A stretch of 64,000 nt of DNA from DASZBR01 sp035943935. GTDB lineage: Bacteria > Pseudomonadota > Gammaproteobacteria > DASZBR01. Position 1 is the first letter of the stretch. Every line of letters begins with the position of its first letter. The DNA is taken from contig DASZBR010000002.1 of NCBI GenBank assembly GCA_035943935.1, positions 62,001 to 126,000 on the forward strand, written 5' to 3'. A program made the translations under genes and the position numbers. Under the pieces are notes generated by a model. It searched no databases, was not told where the DNA came from, and was given only the letters and a program-made list of their open reading frames with translations. This document shows positions 1 to 8,273 of this stretch, piece after piece.

Positions 1-480
1 ATTACAGGGCAAGAACTCAAACAATTTACACACGAATGGCGTAAACGATCGGATGCCATTTTAACCACAGCAAAGACGATTATTAATGACGATCCGGCAT
101 TCAATGCACGGTTATATGGCGAAGTGATTCCTAAGTCGGTTTACATCATTGATAAAAATTTAGAAATTCCGGTGAGCGCACAAATTTTTCAAACCGCAAA
201 AGATGTCATGGTATTTCAAAATGAAACCTTAGCTGAAATGTTGGAAAAAATTGCGGAAGACGGTGTGCATGATTTATGGGTAGAAGCGGGCGGACAATTA
301 TTTACCAGTTTATTGACAGAAAATTTAGTACAACGGGCGTTTGTGTATGTTGCGCCAAAAGTCATTGGTAATGGTGGGGTAGAGGGCTTTATTGCAGAGA
401 ATAATGTCTTTAGAAATGCAAAAGATATTCGTTGGGAAAATTATGGTGCGGATGTGGTATGTGAAATGAGGTGGGTATAA
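1..480 (+). CDS. ribD: RibD, C-terminal reductase part (5' end outside window)
   Basis: The frame is open from base 1 and gives the last 159 residues. The protein starts mid-domain with the ribosylaminopyrimidine reductase signature (RSDAILTTAKTIINDDPAFN), where the family normally has a DAI-x-GxGT-x4-DDP block. It ends in the usual segment reading WENYGADVVCEMRWV. RibD deaminates and reduces the pyrimidine intermediate of riboflavin synthesis; the N-terminal deaminase half should lie upstream of the window. ribE follows 4 bases after the stop, so this is the first visible gene of a ribD-ribE-ribBA-ribH operon. The internal ATG at 124 is not the start. Confidence 0.93.
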   Translation: MTGQELKQFTHEWRKRSDAILTTAKTIINDDPAFNARLYGEVIPKSVYIIDKNLEIPVSAQIFQTAKDVMVFQNETLAEMLEKIAEDGVHDLWVEAGGQLFTSLLTENLVQRAFVYVAPKVIGNGGVEGFIAENNVFRNAKDIRWENYGADVVCEMRWV

Positions 481-484
481 CAAT

Positions 485-1090
485 ATGTTTACAGGTATCG
501 TTGATCATTGTGGTGAAGTCATTTCGTTAGAAAATATTCCCAGTGGCTTTCGCATTAAAATCAAATCCAATTTTGATGAGTTTGTGAAGGGCGAGAGTAT
601 TGCCGTGGATGGTATTTGTTTGACGGTGACTGATTTTGATAAAAATTATTTTAATTGCGAAGTTTCACCTGAAACCCTAAAACTTACGACAGCTAATAAG
701 TTCAAAAAAAATTATAAAATTAATCTGGAAAAATCCTTAAAATTACAAGACCGTATGGGTGGTCATATGGTGATGGGGCATGTGGATACGCAAGCTGAAT
801 TAATTCACTTAGATAAATCAGGTGATTTTGTTTTGATGAGATTTGGAAAATATTCAGCTGAATATAATAAATATATTACTAAAAAGGGCAGTATTAGTAT
901 TAATGGCGTAAGTCTAACCGTTAATAATATACAAAATAATAGCCAAGATAATTATTTTGAAGTTATGTTAATCCCCCATACTTTATCTAGAACAAATTTA
1001 GCGGATTTACAGATGGGCGATAAAGTCAATTTAGAAATAGACTATTTTGCGAGATATATTATTAATTATTTAGAGAGCCAACAAAAATGA
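485..1090 (+). CDS. ribE: Riboflavin synthase alpha chain
   Basis: A 201-residue protein with the N-terminal MFTGIV signature of riboflavin synthase and two lumazine-binding barrels in tandem. The first holds SIAVDGICLTV and the second SISINGVSLTV; MGHVD lies between them. It dismutates two 6,7-dimethyl-8-ribityllumazine molecules to riboflavin in the cytosol. It lies 4 bases after ribD and overlaps ribBA by 4 bases, so it is translationally coupled in the riboflavin operon. It is slightly shorter than the usual 210-220 residues, with no missing motif. Some genomes call this gene ribC. Confidence 0.95.
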   Translation: MFTGIVDHCGEVISLENIPSGFRIKIKSNFDEFVKGESIAVDGICLTVTDFDKNYFNCEVSPETLKLTTANKFKKNYKINLEKSLKLQDRMGGHMVMGHVDTQAELIHLDKSGDFVLMRFGKYSAEYNKYITKKGSISINGVSLTVNNIQNNSQDNYFEVMLIPHTLSRTNLADLQMGDKVNLEIDYFARYIINYLESQQK

Positions 1091-2283
1091 ATTCCATACA
1101 AGAAGCGATCAAAGATCTCCGTGCGGGAAAGATGGTTATTTTAGTCGATGATGTGCGTCGCGAAAATGAAGGTGATTTTATTATTGCCGCAGAAAAAATA
1201 AAGCCTGAACATTTGAATTTTATTACCCAACACGGACATGTGATTACGTGTCTAAGTATGGTGGACGCAGATCAAAAACGTTTAGGTATTCCACTGATGA
1301 CACAAATTAATAATACGCATATGGGCACGGCTTTTACGGTATCCATCGAAGCCGCAAAAGGTGTTACCACAGGCAGTTCTGTATTCGATAGAGTTAAAAC
1401 CATTCAAGCAGCGGCGAATCCAAAATCAACCCCTAAAGATATTGTCATGCCAGGACATGTATTTCCGCTCGCCGCAAAAACCGGCGGTGTTTTTGTTAGA
1501 CGAGGACATACGGAAGGCAGTATTGATTTAATGCGTATTGCGGGTTTAAGACCGATGGCCGTGATTTCAGAAATTATTAAAAAAGATGGAACGATGGCGC
1601 GTATTCCCGATCTCGAAAAAATAGCAAAGACACATAAGCTAAAAATAATTTCCATACAGCAAATTATTGAATACCGCGCACAGCATGATCCCGTGTTTAC
1701 TGAAACGGCAAGCGCGAAACTACCGACAAAGTACGGTGAATTTGATGTCAAAATATTTTCTTCGCCATATCACCCTGAAAATCATTTAGTCTTGACCAAA
1801 AAAAATACTAAAACTAAAAAATCTGAAAAATCTAATTTAGTCAGATTGCATTCAGAATGTTTAACCGGTGATTTATTAGGTTCATTACGCTGTGATTGTG
1901 GTTGGCAATTAGATGCGTCATTGAAAAAAATCAGTCAAGAAGGCGGGACATTATTATATATGCGTCAAGAAGGTCGCGGAATTGGCTTATTAAATAAAAT
2001 CAAAGCCTATACGCTACAAGATAAACATAATTTAGATACCGTTGAGGCCAATGAAGAATTAGGGTTTTTGCCGGATGCGCGAAATTATATTGATGCCGCA
2101 CAAATGTTACATCAATTAGGTTTAACCAACATTAAATTACTGACCAATAATCCCCATAAAATTAATAATCTCAAATATTATGGAATTGAGGTGGTTGAGA
2201 GAGTGTCATTGTTGTCTGAACCGAATAAATATAATCAAAAATATTTAAAAACCAAACAGGAAAAACTGGGGCATATATTATGA
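1087..2283 (+). CDS. ribBA: Bifunctional DHBP synthase / GTP cyclohydrolase II
   Basis: A 398-residue two-domain enzyme. The N-terminal half (about residues 1-205) is 3,4-dihydroxy-2-butanone-4-phosphate synthase, with DDVRRENEGDFI near the start and GHVFPLAA followed by GHTEGSIDLMR as substrate and metal motifs. The C-terminal half is GTP cyclohydrolase II, with the zinc-binding CLTGDLLGSLRCDCGWQL cysteines and the RQEGRGIGL motif, so both activities look intact. Together they supply both precursors of the lumazine ring. It overlaps ribE and ribH by 4 bases at either end. Confidence 0.95.
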   Translation: MNSIQEAIKDLRAGKMVILVDDVRRENEGDFIIAAEKIKPEHLNFITQHGHVITCLSMVDADQKRLGIPLMTQINNTHMGTAFTVSIEAAKGVTTGSSVFDRVKTIQAAANPKSTPKDIVMPGHVFPLAAKTGGVFVRRGHTEGSIDLMRIAGLRPMAVISEIIKKDGTMARIPDLEKIAKTHKLKIISIQQIIEYRAQHDPVFTETASAKLPTKYGEFDVKIFSSPYHPENHLVLTKKNTKTKKSEKSNLVRLHSECLTGDLLGSLRCDCGWQLDASLKKISQEGGTLLYMRQEGRGIGLLNKIKAYTLQDKHNLDTVEANEELGFLPDARNYIDAAQMLHQLGLTNIKLLTNNPHKINNLKYYGIEVVERVSLLSEPNKYNQKYLKTKQEKLGHIL

Positions 2284-2684
2284 AAGTCGCACTGGTCACG
2301 AGCAAATTTAACCATGAAATTACAGAGCAATTACACAAAACAGCCGTGGCTCGATTAAAAGAAAGAAATATATCGGATGAAAATATTGTGAGTGTCTTTG
2401 TACCCGGCGCCGTCGAAATTCCCTTAATGGCTCAGCATTTTGCAAAACAAAAAAAATACGATGCCATTATTTGTATGGGCGCGGTGATTCGTGGTGAAAC
2501 CAGTCACTATGATTATGTTTGTCAGCAAGTCAGTTATGGTTGTCAACGTGTTGCGCTGGATAACCATATGCCTGTTATTTTTGGGATTTTAACCACAGAG
2601 AACGAAGAACAAGCGCAAGCGAGAATAAATACAGCGCGTGATTGGGTAGACGCGGCTTTTCATATGGTTTCATTACTGAGGTAA
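2280..2684 (+). CDS. ribH: 6,7-dimethyl-8-ribityllumazine synthase
   Basis: A 134-residue lumazine synthase. It keeps the substrate-binding SKFN segment at the N-terminus, the VPGAVEIP loop and the catalytic histidine in GAVIRGETSHYDYV. It is 15-20 residues shorter than usual because translation starts almost directly at the first beta strand (MKVALVTSKFN); no upstream in-frame extension is likely because the gene overlaps ribBA by 4 bases. It condenses the RibD product with the butanone phosphate made by RibBA. It is the last gene of the riboflavin operon; guaB follows after 3 bases and may be co-transcribed. Confidence 0.93.
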   Translation: MKVALVTSKFNHEITEQLHKTAVARLKERNISDENIVSVFVPGAVEIPLMAQHFAKQKKYDAIICMGAVIRGETSHYDYVCQQVSYGCQRVALDNHMPVIFGILTTENEEQAQARINTARDWVDAAFHMVSLLR

Positions 2685-2687
2685 TTT

Positions 2688-4148
2688 ATGAAAATATTAC
2701 AAGAGGCGTTAACATTTGATGATGTCTTATTAGTTCCTCGCCATACTGAAATATTACCCAAAGAAGTTCAGCTCGCAACAAAACTGACTAAAACAATTTC
2801 TCTTAATATTCCTGTTTTATCGTCTGCCATGGATACCGTAACAGAGTCTCGTCTTGCCATTGCACTTGCGCAAGAAGGCGGCATAGGCATTATTCATAAA
2901 AACATGACCATCGAAGAACAAGCGCGTGAAGTGCGTAAAGTCAAAAAATTTGAAAGTGGCGTTGTGAAAGATCCGATTACGGTTACGCCAAAAATTTCCG
3001 TCAAAGAATTGTTGAAAATTACCGAAGCGAATAATATCTCCGGCGTGCCGGTTGTCGATGGCGAGCAACTCGTCGGAATTGTCACGGGACGCGATATACG
3101 ATTCGAGACTAATTTAAATCAACCTGTGTCTAATATTATGACGCCCAAAAATAAATTAATTACCGTGAAGCAGGGTGCATCTCGCGAAGAAATTATAAAT
3201 TTATTACACAAAAATCGCATTGAGAAAATATTGGTGATCAACGACAAATTTCAATTACGCGGATTGATTACCGTCAAAGATATTCAAAAAGCGAAAACCA
3301 AGCCGTTTGCGTGTAAAGATGATTATGGGCATTTACGCGTCGGTGCTGCAGTAGGAATTAATCCCAGTAATGACGAAAGAATTAAAGCGTTAGTGGAAGC
3401 ACGAGTCGATGTATTAGTCGTCGATACTGCGCACGGTCATGCTCAAAGTGTATTAGACCGCGTGAAGTGGATTAAAAAACATTTTCCGCAAGTACAAATT
3501 ATCGCCGGAAATATTGCTACAGCAGATGCGGCAAAAGCCTTAATTAAAGCAGGCGCCGATGGATTAAAAGTAGGTGTAGGTCCCGGGTCTATTTGCACAA
3601 CACGTATTATCAGCGGCGTGGGTGTGCCACAAATTACGGCTATTCAAAATGTCTATGCGGTTGCGCATAAAGCGAATATTCCGGTTATATCCGACGGTGG
3701 AATTCGATATTCGGGTGATATCTGTAAAGCATTAGCCGCAGGATCTTCTTGTGTCATGATTGGCAGTTTATTTGCCGGTACGGAAGAGTCGCCGGGTGAA
3801 ATAGAGCTTTATCAAGGTCGAACCTATAAATCATATCGAGGCATGGGATCATTAGGTGCAATGGCACAAGGATCCAGTGAGCGATATTTTCAAGATGCTC
3901 AAGAAAATTCTGATAAATTAGTGCCAGAGGGAATAGAGGGACGAGTACCTTATAAAGGAGCATTAGCAAATATTATTTTCCAACTCATGGGTGGTGTACG
4001 CTCTGGGATGGGATATTTAGGTGCGAAGACAGTGAAAGAATTACAAAAGAAAGCTGAGTGGGTCAAAATCACATCGGCGGGTTTTCGTGAAGGTCATGTG
4101 CATGACGTAACAATGACAAAAGAACCTCCAAATTATGCAGGCGAATAA
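2688..4148 (+). CDS. guaB: Inosine-5'-monophosphate dehydrogenase
   Basis: A 486-residue IMP dehydrogenase of standard length. It begins with EALTFDDVLLVP, has two CBS domains inserted at about residues 94-200 (DPITVTP, NIMTPKNKLITV) and carries the catalytic loop GPGSICTTR with Cys303. The C-terminal flap (GMGSLGAM, VPEGIEGRVPYKG) is also present. It oxidises IMP to XMP, the first committed GMP step. guaA follows with a 14-base overlap, so the two enzymes of GMP synthesis are coupled. Confidence 0.97.
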   Translation: MKILQEALTFDDVLLVPRHTEILPKEVQLATKLTKTISLNIPVLSSAMDTVTESRLAIALAQEGGIGIIHKNMTIEEQAREVRKVKKFESGVVKDPITVTPKISVKELLKITEANNISGVPVVDGEQLVGIVTGRDIRFETNLNQPVSNIMTPKNKLITVKQGASREEIINLLHKNRIEKILVINDKFQLRGLITVKDIQKAKTKPFACKDDYGHLRVGAAVGINPSNDERIKALVEARVDVLVVDTAHGHAQSVLDRVKWIKKHFPQVQIIAGNIATADAAKALIKAGADGLKVGVGPGSICTTRIISGVGVPQITAIQNVYAVAHKANIPVISDGGIRYSGDICKALAAGSSCVMIGSLFAGTEESPGEIELYQGRTYKSYRGMGSLGAMAQGSSERYFQDAQENSDKLVPEGIEGRVPYKGALANIIFQLMGGVRSGMGYLGAKTVKELQKKAEWVKITSAGFREGHVHDVTMTKEPPNYAGE

Positions 4149-5703
4149 AACGAGTAACGCAGATAAAACCCATAAATTATTAATTCTTGATTTTGGTTCC
4201 CAATACAGCCAATTAATTGCGCGACGTGTGCGTGAATTAGGTGTGTTTTGCGAATGGATGTCGTGTCATGCGGATCCCGAAATCATCAAAGCATTTCAAC
4301 CGTCAGGAATAATATTATCCGGTGGACCCGAAACAGTATTAGACAGCATTTCTCCGCGTATTCCTGATGTGGTGTTTGAACTCGATGTTCCGGTATTAGG
4401 CATTTGTTATGGCATGCAAGCCATGGCCATCCAATTGGGTGGTGCAGTAGGTAATAATCATCACAGTGAATTTGGTCATGCCAATTTAAATTTAAATGCT
4501 AAATTAAGCTCTCCGTTATTAAAAGATATGACGAATCTAAACGTCTGGATGAGTCATGGTGATCAAGTAACCCATCTGCCGAAAGGATTTGCTATTACGG
4601 CATCGTCTGAAAATACGCAGATTGCGGTGATGGAAAATAAATCCAAAAAATTATACGGCGTGCAATTTCATCCGGAAGTGACGCATACGCCTGACGGTAA
4701 AAAGTTATTTGAAAATTTTGTATTTGAGATTTGTGGCTGTGAACAAAATTGGACCTCTGAAAATATTATTGATCATATCGTTACGGATATTCGAAAAAAA
4801 GTCGGCAAAGATAAAGTTTTATTAGGATTATCCGGTGGTGTAGATTCTCTTGTAACAGCCGTGTTGATTCACAAAGCGATTGGCGCGCAATTAGTGTGTA
4901 TTTATATTGATCATGGCTTACAGCGTCTCCAGGAGTCAGATTATTTATTAAATCACCAGGCCCGTGAATTAGATTTAAATATATTAGTCAGCGATGCACA
5001 AGATTGGTTTTTAAGTAAATTAGAGGGTGTTGAAGAACCGGAGCAAAAACGAAAAATCATAGGCCGGTTATTTATTGATGTTTTTATGAAAGAAGCCAAA
5101 CGCTTCCCGTCAATCAAATGGCTCGCACAAGGAACCATTTATAGCGATGTGATTGAGTCTGCTAAATCGGGTACGTCTTCGCATACTATTAAATCTCATC
5201 ACAATGTTGGTGGATTGCCTGCGAAATTGCATTTGAAATTAATTGAGCCACTCAGAGAATTATTTAAAGATGAAGTTCGCAAAATTGGCGTTGCTTTAGG
5301 ACTACCTTATAAAGATATATACAGACATCCGTTTCCGGGTCCGGGATTAGCATTAAGAGTATTGGGGCCAGTTACGAAAGAAGCGCTAGATACAGTCCGA
5401 AAAGCCGATTTTATTTTCATGGAAGAATTACATAAAAATGATTTGTATCATAAAGTCTCGCAAGCTTTTTGTGTATTTTTACCGGTAAAATCAGTGGGAG
5501 TTGTGGGTGATGCAAGATTGTACGCACCCATCATTGCATTACGTGCAGTCGAGAGTACGGATTTTATGACGGCAACGTCTGCGCATTTATCACATGATTT
5601 TTTAGAGCATGTGGCGCGCAGAATTATTAACGAAGTTAAAAATGTTTCGAGAGTTGTTTACGATATTACGAGTAAACCACCGGCGACGATAGAGTGGGAA
5701 TAA
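4135..5703 (+). CDS. guaA: GMP synthase (glutamine-hydrolysing)
   Basis: A 522-residue GMP synthetase. The N-terminal class I amidotransferase has its nucleophile at Cys91 in GICYGMQ and the His/Glu pair in QFHPEV. The ATP pyrophosphatase domain carries the PP-loop LLGLSGGVDSLV, and the C-terminal dimerisation domain ends in TSKPPATIEWE, typical of the family. It aminates XMP to GMP. Its start lies inside the 3' end of guaB in another frame. The orphan membrane gene at 5708 follows after only 4 bases and may share the transcript. Confidence 0.97.
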   Translation: MQANKTSNADKTHKLLILDFGSQYSQLIARRVRELGVFCEWMSCHADPEIIKAFQPSGIILSGGPETVLDSISPRIPDVVFELDVPVLGICYGMQAMAIQLGGAVGNNHHSEFGHANLNLNAKLSSPLLKDMTNLNVWMSHGDQVTHLPKGFAITASSENTQIAVMENKSKKLYGVQFHPEVTHTPDGKKLFENFVFEICGCEQNWTSENIIDHIVTDIRKKVGKDKVLLGLSGGVDSLVTAVLIHKAIGAQLVCIYIDHGLQRLQESDYLLNHQARELDLNILVSDAQDWFLSKLEGVEEPEQKRKIIGRLFIDVFMKEAKRFPSIKWLAQGTIYSDVIESAKSGTSSHTIKSHHNVGGLPAKLHLKLIEPLRELFKDEVRKIGVALGLPYKDIYRHPFPGPGLALRVLGPVTKEALDTVRKADFIFMEELHKNDLYHKVSQAFCVFLPVKSVGVVGDARLYAPIIALRAVESTDFMTATSAHLSHDFLEHVARRIINEVKNVSRVVYDITSKPPATIEWE

Positions 5704-5707
5704 AATC

Positions 5708-6763
5708 ATGTTTGAAAATATCCGAAGTACAGTAAGTACTGCAGCAAGTTTTGTGTGGAATAACAAAGGGTCAATAGGTGTTACCACAGGTGCAGTAGCA
5801 GTGACCACTTCTTTGACTGCATGGGGCGTGCGCGCAGTCGTTCTTGAATCCGCGTCGCCTGCTGTTGCAACCGTCGTTGGTGTTGGCGCTTTTGTCGTGA
5901 CAGCTATTCCCTATGCGTACACGCGTTTTGCACGACTCTCCAATTTTTTTTCAGGAAATTATTCTCCCGCAGCTGATAACATTCATTTTCAGGATTTAGA
6001 CATCCCTGAAAAAATTGTGTCTGCAGGTGTTGTTGGTGTGGGAACAGTCACGATGGGTTTAACCATTATTGCTGTCGATAAAAGTTTTGCATCGATGTTG
6101 AGTAATATTTTTAATTGGGATTCCAGTAATCTTTTGGGTGTTTCATTTGGTGTATCACCGCTGACCTTATGTTTTACAGCAGGCGTTTTGGCGTATGGGT
6201 ATAATTTCTTCGTTAAAAATGCTATTGCATTGTCAGAAGTGATAACGTCGTGGGGCACATTCAAAGAAAAAGCAGGTGTTGTGTTTGGAACAGCATCGCT
6301 AGTTTATATGGTAACGGCGTTAGGGTTAACTCAGCCGTTATATGAGTTTTTATTAGAAAATTTTTCGGCAAGTATTGCGATGTCAGTTTTGGCGGCCGGT
6401 GCGGATGCCATTACCTATATGGGTCAGTTAGGAGATCATCGAGAAATTCTTGAGAAAGCCTACGCAGATCCAGCATCGCGTTCCACGTTTTGGACCAAGA
6501 ACGCTATCATCGGAGGTAGTGTGGTATTCAATGCCATGGCAAATTACGGAACGTTGAAGGAACCAACAAATAATATTACTGTGCTGAGAGTTGCGGGGGC
6601 GGGTATTGCAGCACTCGTTCAGAATGGTTTGTTTAATATTCCGTTTCATCAGAGGCTTTCACAACAATCACGTGACAAAGTGGTTGATGAGGAATCTTCG
6701 TTGATTTCAGACAGTGACAATACGACCGGAGAAAATACTACCGGACTAGGTAGTAGTCGATAG
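5708..6763 (+). CDS. Orphan multi-pass membrane protein
   Basis: I do not recognise this 351-residue protein. It has about seven or eight hydrophobic stretches rich in Ala, Val and Gly (for example VGVGAFVVTAIPYA and LTLCFTAGVLAYGY) and small-residue-rich loops. Its hydrophilic tail of roughly 30 residues is Ser/Asp/Thr-rich and ends TGLGSSR. It follows guaA by 4 bases with only a weak ribosome site, so it may depend on guaA translation. Its 3' end overlaps the convergent SIMPL gene by 26 bases. The charged C-terminal tail resembles those of other orphans here and would suit a translocated effector; that is inference only. Confidence 0.7.
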   Translation: MFENIRSTVSTAASFVWNNKGSIGVTTGAVAVTTSLTAWGVRAVVLESASPAVATVVGVGAFVVTAIPYAYTRFARLSNFFSGNYSPAADNIHFQDLDIPEKIVSAGVVGVGTVTMGLTIIAVDKSFASMLSNIFNWDSSNLLGVSFGVSPLTLCFTAGVLAYGYNFFVKNAIALSEVITSWGTFKEKAGVVFGTASLVYMVTALGLTQPLYEFLLENFSASIAMSVLAAGADAITYMGQLGDHREILEKAYADPASRSTFWTKNAIIGGSVVFNAMANYGTLKEPTNNITVLRVAGAGIAALVQNGLFNIPFHQRLSQQSRDKVVDEESSLISDSDNTTGENTTGLGSSR

Positions 6764-7493
6764 TTGTCACTAATCTAACAGTTTTATTAATCGAACCCGT
6801 TTCGTTGCCCGAATTCGTTCCACTCGAATCCTGACTGCGTAATTCAAATACGCCTTGATTCGCACGGCGAATAGTCTCTAATTTACTGCCGGAGTCATTC
6901 GCGAATTGTACGGCAACCAATTTGGCGCTTTGTGTCGCAGAGGCCAACATCTCCGGTCGAATGCTGTCTAATTGCGTATAAAAATAGCTGGGGTTGGTGG
7001 TCAGGTCTGAAGAATAGTCGGCGCTGTTAAAACTCAACGGCACGCCTTGCTTGATCAAATCACCTGTCATCTGGCTGACTTTTTGAATCTGGTCGACATT
7101 GATCGAGCGAATGCGAATGCCGCCAGCGATAATATAACGGTTGTTTTGGGTTTGAGGATTGGCTTGGTTGTAGCTGTTGGCCAGTTGATCCGTCACTTTG
7201 GTGGGGCGGAGGGAGACTTCGTCTTTGGTGAAGCCATTTTGGAGCAAGAATGTCATCGTCGTGCTTTGGTCTTGCGCCAGCTGAGTGCTGATTTGAGCCA
7301 GATTATTGCCGACTTCTTGATAATCGACTTCCCAGACGCCGAGATTGGCCTTGACGTTTTTCTCAGCCAGTCCCTTAACCGTGACGAAACGGTCCGCTTT
7401 TTTGGCTTGAACGACGGCTTGTTCTCCCCAATACCCGGCACCTATCAATCCTGCGCTTAAGATGATTGCGCTCAAAATCAGGGAAAAATTCAT
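6738..7493 (-). CDS. SIMPL (DUF541) domain protein, membrane-anchored
   Basis: A 251-residue protein with one N-terminal hydrophobic segment (about residues 4-22) followed by a SIMPL domain starting RFVTVKGLAEKNVKANLG. The family is periplasmic or envelope-anchored and has been linked to oxidative stress tolerance, but its biochemical role is not settled. A strong GAGGAG ribosome site lies 8 bases before the ATG. It is divergent from rpsU and convergent with the upstream membrane protein, overlapping it by 26 bases, so no room is left for a terminator between them. Confidence 0.85.
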   Translation of the reverse strand: MNFSLILSAIILSAGLIGAGYWGEQAVVQAKKADRFVTVKGLAEKNVKANLGVWEVDYQEVGNNLAQISTQLAQDQSTTMTFLLQNGFTKDEVSLRPTKVTDQLANSYNQANPQTQNNRYIIAGGIRIRSINVDQIQKVSQMTGDLIKQGVPLSFNSADYSSDLTTNPSYFYTQLDSIRPEMLASATQSAKLVAVQFANDSGSKLETIRRANQGVFELRSQDSSGTNSGNETGSINKTVRLVTTIDYYLVR

Positions 7494-7512
7494 GGATTTA
7501 CTCCTCGGGGCT

Positions 7513-7541
7513 TTGCATTTAGGGCGTCGACACAGTAGAAT
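7513..7541 (+). promoter_or_regulatory. Likely sigma-70 promoter of rpsU operon
   Basis: TTGCAT and TAGAAT are separated by exactly 17 bases, upstream of rpsU. The predicted transcription start near 7548 gives a leader of about 32 bases containing the GGAG ribosome site. Found by eye only. Confidence 0.55.
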
Positions 7542-7579
7542 TCGGGCTCATTTTAACTAGTTATGGAGTCGATTGATAG

Positions 7580-7822
7580 ATGCCGATTATCCGAATCAAA
7601 GAAGGCGAGCCTGCAGAAGTTGCCTTACGTCGTTTCAAACGTGCGTGTGAAAAAGCGGGAATTTTAATGGAATTACGCCGTCGCGAATTTTATGAGAAAC
7701 CTACCGCTGAACGTAAACGAAAAGCCGCTGCTGCCCGTAAACGTCACTTAAAGAAAAAAATGCGAGACATGCCTCAGCGTGCCGGTGCTCCTGCTCCGAC
7801 AACTGAACGCGAGCGCAATTAA
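7580..7822 (+). CDS. rpsU: 30S ribosomal protein S21
   Basis: An 80-residue basic protein starting MPIIRIKEGEPAEVALRRFKR, the S21 signature, with a Lys/Arg-rich helix (ERKRKAAAARKRHLKKK). It is about nine residues longer than the Escherichia coli protein because of a C-terminal Ala/Pro/Glu extension. S21 joins the 30S platform and helps initiation. It heads the conserved rpsU-yqeY-dnaG group, and yqeY begins 1 base after its stop. Confidence 0.95.
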   Translation: MPIIRIKEGEPAEVALRRFKRACEKAGILMELRRREFYEKPTAERKRKAAAARKRHLKKKMRDMPQRAGAPAPTTERERN

Positions 7823-7823
7823 T

Positions 7824-8267
7824 ATGACGCTGAAAAGCCGATTAACTGAAGATATGAAAAACGCCATGCGTGCGCATGAAAAAGAAAAGCTTGGCGTCAT
7901 TCGTTTAATCCAATCAGCCATCAAGCAATATGAAGTCGATGAACGCAAAGAAGTCGATGATAACCAAGTATTAATTATCCTTGAAAAAATGCTTAAACAA
8001 CGTCGTGAGTCTATTGCACAGTTTGAACAAGCGAATCGTCAAGATTTATTAGCGATTGAAAAATACGACGTTGAGATTATTCAGTCTTATATGCCTAAGC
8101 CGTTATCAGAGAGTGAAATAGAAAGTATTATCAAAACAGCTATAAGCAAAACAGGTGCGAAAACCATGCAAGACATGGGGAAAATCATGGCTGAAGTGAA
8201 ACCGTTATTATTTGGTCGAGCAGATATGTCAGCCGTGAGTGGAAAAATCAAACAGCAACTAAGTTAG
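7824..8267 (+). CDS. yqeY: GatB/YqeY domain protein
   Basis: A 147-residue protein of the YqeY family, starting MTLKSRLTEDMKNAMRAHEK. The ATG at 7824 was chosen over an in-frame codon 45 bases upstream because that one lies inside rpsU and would add unrelated residues. The domain is homologous to the tail of the GatB amidotransferase subunit, which contacts tRNA; free-standing YqeY has no firmly known role. Its place between rpsU and dnaG is common in gammaproteobacteria. dnaG follows after 6 bases. Confidence 0.93.
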   Translation: MTLKSRLTEDMKNAMRAHEKEKLGVIRLIQSAIKQYEVDERKEVDDNQVLIILEKMLKQRRESIAQFEQANRQDLLAIEKYDVEIIQSYMPKPLSESEIESIIKTAISKTGAKTMQDMGKIMAEVKPLLFGRADMSAVSGKIKQQLS

Positions 8268-8273
8268 ATCAAT

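Noticed and set aside
1404..1751. 115-codon open frame antisense to ribBA
   Set aside because: It lies wholly inside a conserved enzyme, has no ribosome site and shows biased composition as expected of an antisense shadow.
7047..7460. 137-codon open frame antisense to the SIMPL gene
   Set aside because: The minus-strand gene has a signal anchor, a family domain and a GAGGAG site; the plus frame has none of these.
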